NCBI GenBank assembly: GCA_002412705.1 | Contig: DHVO01000110.1 | Coordinates: 1 to 7,601 of the forward strand | DNA: 7,601 bases | Source: Bacteroidales bacterium UBA5206 | GTDB taxonomy: Bacteria > Bacteroidota > Bacteroidia > Bacteroidales > Tenuifilaceae | Direction: 5' to 3' | Shown here: positions 5,783-7,601 of the stretch, piece after piece | How the letters are laid out: each line of letters begins with the position of its first letter | How positions within the stretch are numbered: position 1 is the first letter of the stretch | Translations under genes and position numbers: made by a program | Notes under the pieces: generated by a model | What the model was told of the DNA's origin: nothing | The model's database searches: none | The model's input: only the letters and a program-made list of their open reading frames with translations

Positions 5783-6856
5783 ATGAGCCTTTTTTCATTA
5801 AAAAAGAGAGCCAAGTCAACCGATTTGGCCACTATACAAGAGCCCAAGGTATTAGTATGCGAAAATTGTGGTTCCCATATCCCTAGCCGTTTTTGTCCTG
5901 AGTGCGGACAAAAAGCCATTAGCTATAATAAGCCTGTAAAGGAAGCGGTTACCTTGCTTTTAGATTCTTGGTTATCGTTTGATAATAGGGTTATTCATAC
6001 AATAGGACCTTTGTTTATTAAGCCAGGTTTCCTTTCTAAGGAGTTTATAGAGGGGAAACGGGTAAGGTACATGTCGCCATTAAAGCTCTTTCTTTTCTCA
6101 TCGGTCATGTTTTTTACTCTATCCCACTTTTCCAACTATGAGGGCATACTATCTGTAACCGACGATGAGCCGAGCAAAAAGGTTGAAGTAAGTGAGAAGG
6201 ACAGCTTACTAGCCGCTAAAATGATTGCTACTCTTGATTTAGGGGAAGAGGTAGCGGCCAATAAAAAGCTACAGGATAGTATCACTAGGGTTGTTGCAAT
6301 GGAGCTCTCGGGCATAGACAGTCTAGGAAAGCAAAGTACCGATAGCCTAATTAAGCACAGCGCGAAGAAGACTAAAAAGTGGAAATCCTTTAAAAATAAA
6401 GCACAAACCGATAGCACATCATTTTGGTACAGCTTTCAGAAACGCGTTAACCGGTTCCAAAACGATGAGGGGGAGTTTAATCAGCGGGTAAGTAAAGCTA
6501 CATCGTACATGTTCTTTGTTCTGATGCCTATGTTTGCTCTCCTTCTAATGCTTTTATTCCGCCGCAAGCGTAAGTATTACATTGAGCATCTAGTGCTCTC
6601 CATTCATGTTCACGCATTTGGGTTCCTGTTTCTTGCTACAATATTTCTATTCGAGATAGTAACAGGAAGAGACACCCCGTACCTCCCATTAATAATCTTC
6701 CTAGGTTTTTCAATATATATGTACAAAGCTTTCAGGAATTACTATGGAGGAAGGCGGTTTTCATGTTTGTCGAAAACAATGTTTTTGTGGTTTTTCTACT
6801 CCATTCTGTTTCTTGTGGTTTTTATTATTAGTGTTATAGTTGCGATGCTTATATAA
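5783..6856 (+). CDS. DUF3667-type membrane protein with N-terminal zinc ribbon
   Basis: This 357-residue protein matches a widespread but uncharacterised Bacteroidota family. The cytoplasmic N-terminus has a zinc ribbon with Cys26, Cys29, Cys38 and Cys41 (CENC then CPEC). It is followed by the conserved patch PGFLSKEFIEGKRVRYMSPLKLFLF (81-105), in which IKPG, GKR and RYMSP are the family's typical elements. Five membrane segments are predicted: about 98-115, 240-259, 269-291, 299-316 and 331-356. Between the first and second is a long, highly charged, Lys/Ser-rich stretch (about 117-239), which positive-inside reasoning (RRKRK at 260-264, KAFRNYYGGRR at 315-325) puts outside the cytoplasm. 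No catalytic motif is visible, and its role is unknown. The stop codon overlaps the next start, so it is probably translated together with the methyltransferase-like gene. Confidence 0.85.
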   Translation: MSLFSLKKRAKSTDLATIQEPKVLVCENCGSHIPSRFCPECGQKAISYNKPVKEAVTLLLDSWLSFDNRVIHTIGPLFIKPGFLSKEFIEGKRVRYMSPLKLFLFSSVMFFTLSHFSNYEGILSVTDDEPSKKVEVSEKDSLLAAKMIATLDLGEEVAANKKLQDSITRVVAMELSGIDSLGKQSTDSLIKHSAKKTKKWKSFKNKAQTDSTSFWYSFQKRVNRFQNDEGEFNQRVSKATSYMFFVLMPMFALLLMLLFRRKRKYYIEHLVLSIHVHAFGFLFLATIFLFEIVTGRDTPYLPLIIFLGFSIYMYKAFRNYYGGRRFSCLSKTMFLWFFYSILFLVVFIISVIVAMLI

Positions 6857-7601
6857 TGGATAGTCCTATTGCAAATATGGAAGAGCAGCTGGAACACAAT
6901 GCAGGGAAAAACCTGTTTTGTGGCTGGGAGTGCTCCAACTTTAGCTTTACCACAGGTACCCAACATGTAATTGCAGCAATAAGGAGTGGAGACCTATTGG
7001 TAACCGATACTCTTCTGGATCGCACTGTGCAAAGTGTACTGGAGAGCTTCTTTAGGGTAAATCAGTACTACTCTTTTAGCAAAAGCGATAAGCAATTGCT
7101 TTATGATGTGTACAAACAACTTGTTGATGATATTCTTGCAGCACCGTACAAGGATGTAACCGATATTGCTCGCAACCATTTTCTAAGGCTTCAGCAGTGG
7201 TTAAGGGATACTAATCTATTTGCCAGTTCCGTATTTCCAGAAAAAATGGGCAACGTTTCTGGGTTAGTTCCATGCAGTGAGTACTCGGCTATGGTTCAGC
7301 TTGATGTCTTGGGTATTAATGCATCTAAGCTACTTGAGCCAATTTTGGATATTGGTTGTGGCGAGCATGCAAATCTAGTTACCCATCTACGCACGTGCGG
7401 TCTTCAGGCATATGGTATGGATAGGTTTAACAATAATGTGGAGCACATTTTTACTGCCGATTGGATGGAATATACCTTTGAGCCACAGCGTTGGGGATCT
7501 ATTATTAGCAACTTAAGCTTTGCCAACCATTTTGTGCACCATCATATGCGAAATGATGGTAACTTTCTTGGGTATGCAAAAAAGTATATGGAGATACTAG
7601 A
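6856..7601 (+). CDS. SAM-dependent methyltransferase-like protein, 3' end outside the window
   Basis: The frame is open from ATG at 6856 to the window end (248 codons plus two bases), so the C-terminus is missing. Codons use the same style as the neighbours and no stop interrupts. Residues 1-160 have no motif I recognise and look mainly helical, containing several Cys and aromatic residues (LFCGWECSNFSF, 20-31). From residue 163 a class I methyltransferase Rossmann core appears: motif I ILDIGCGEHANLV (163-175) and the acidic end of strand 2, YGMDR (186-190). The later WGSIISNLSFANHF (213-226) sits where motif IV, contacting the substrate, would be. The substrate is unknown; motif IV lacks the (D/N)PPY of N6-adenine or N5-glutamine enzymes, so a nucleic-acid adenine methylase is not indicated. 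The start overlaps the stop of the DUF3667 gene by one base (TAATG), indicating translational coupling. Confidence 0.75.
   Translation, partial: MDSPIANMEEQLEHNAGKNLFCGWECSNFSFTTGTQHVIAAIRSGDLLVTDTLLDRTVQSVLESFFRVNQYYSFSKSDKQLLYDVYKQLVDDILAAPYKDVTDIARNHFLRLQQWLRDTNLFASSVFPEKMGNVSGLVPCSEYSAMVQLDVLGINASKLLEPILDIGCGEHANLVTHLRTCGLQAYGMDRFNNNVEHIFTADWMEYTFEPQRWGSIISNLSFANHFVHHHMRNDGNFLGYAKKYMEIL

Noticed and set aside
5789..5806. CTTTTTT-CATT-AAAAAAG hairpin just after the DUF3667 start codon
   Set aside because: It is only seven pairs, almost all A-T, and is explained by Leu-Phe and Lys-Lys codons. It is too weak for a terminator.
6994..7179. Minus-strand open frame of 61 codons
   Set aside because: It lies wholly inside the methyltransferase-like gene, which has recognisable motifs, and its product has no family character.

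Overview
The window looks like a chromosomal segment from a member of the Bacteroidota, most likely a Bacteroidales or Marinilabiliales relative. The grounds are the protein styles (a DUF3667-type membrane protein, a lipoprotein with an acidic stretch after its lipidated cysteine, a Bacteroidota-like chorismate synthase), the AT-rich spacers, and the lack of Shine-Dalgarno motifs at most starts. This placement rests on family recognition by eye, not on a search. No RNA gene, CRISPR array, insertion sequence or phage gene was seen.

Layout. (1) 1-2108, plus strand: the 3' end of aroA (EPSP synthase), a 73-base spacer built of 7-base units, aroC (chorismate synthase), and 10 bases later a secreted YkuD-type L,D-transpeptidase-like enzyme. 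The first two catalyse the last two steps to chorismate; the third acts on peptidoglycan and may only share the transcript. (2) 2186-5012, plus strand: a TetR-family regulator, a classical short-chain dehydrogenase and a class-3-like aldehyde dehydrogenase, with gaps of 22 and 15 bases. A palindrome lies just before the regulator. This reads as a self-regulated cassette for alcohol/aldehyde or lipid-derived carbonyl metabolism, closed by a strong hairpin at 5027-5072. (3) 5085-5600, minus strand: a small lipoprotein of unknown function, convergent with the aldehyde dehydrogenase and sharing its terminator. (4) 5783-7601, plus strand: a DUF3667-type zinc-ribbon membrane protein whose stop codon overlaps the start of a SAM-dependent methyltransferase-like gene that runs off the window.

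The core metabolism is ordinary. The less explained parts are the phased heptamer spacer, the TetR/SDR/ALDH cassette with its candidate operator, the unknown lipoprotein, and the overlapping DUF3667 and methyltransferase genes. Nothing here proves a new defence or mobile system.
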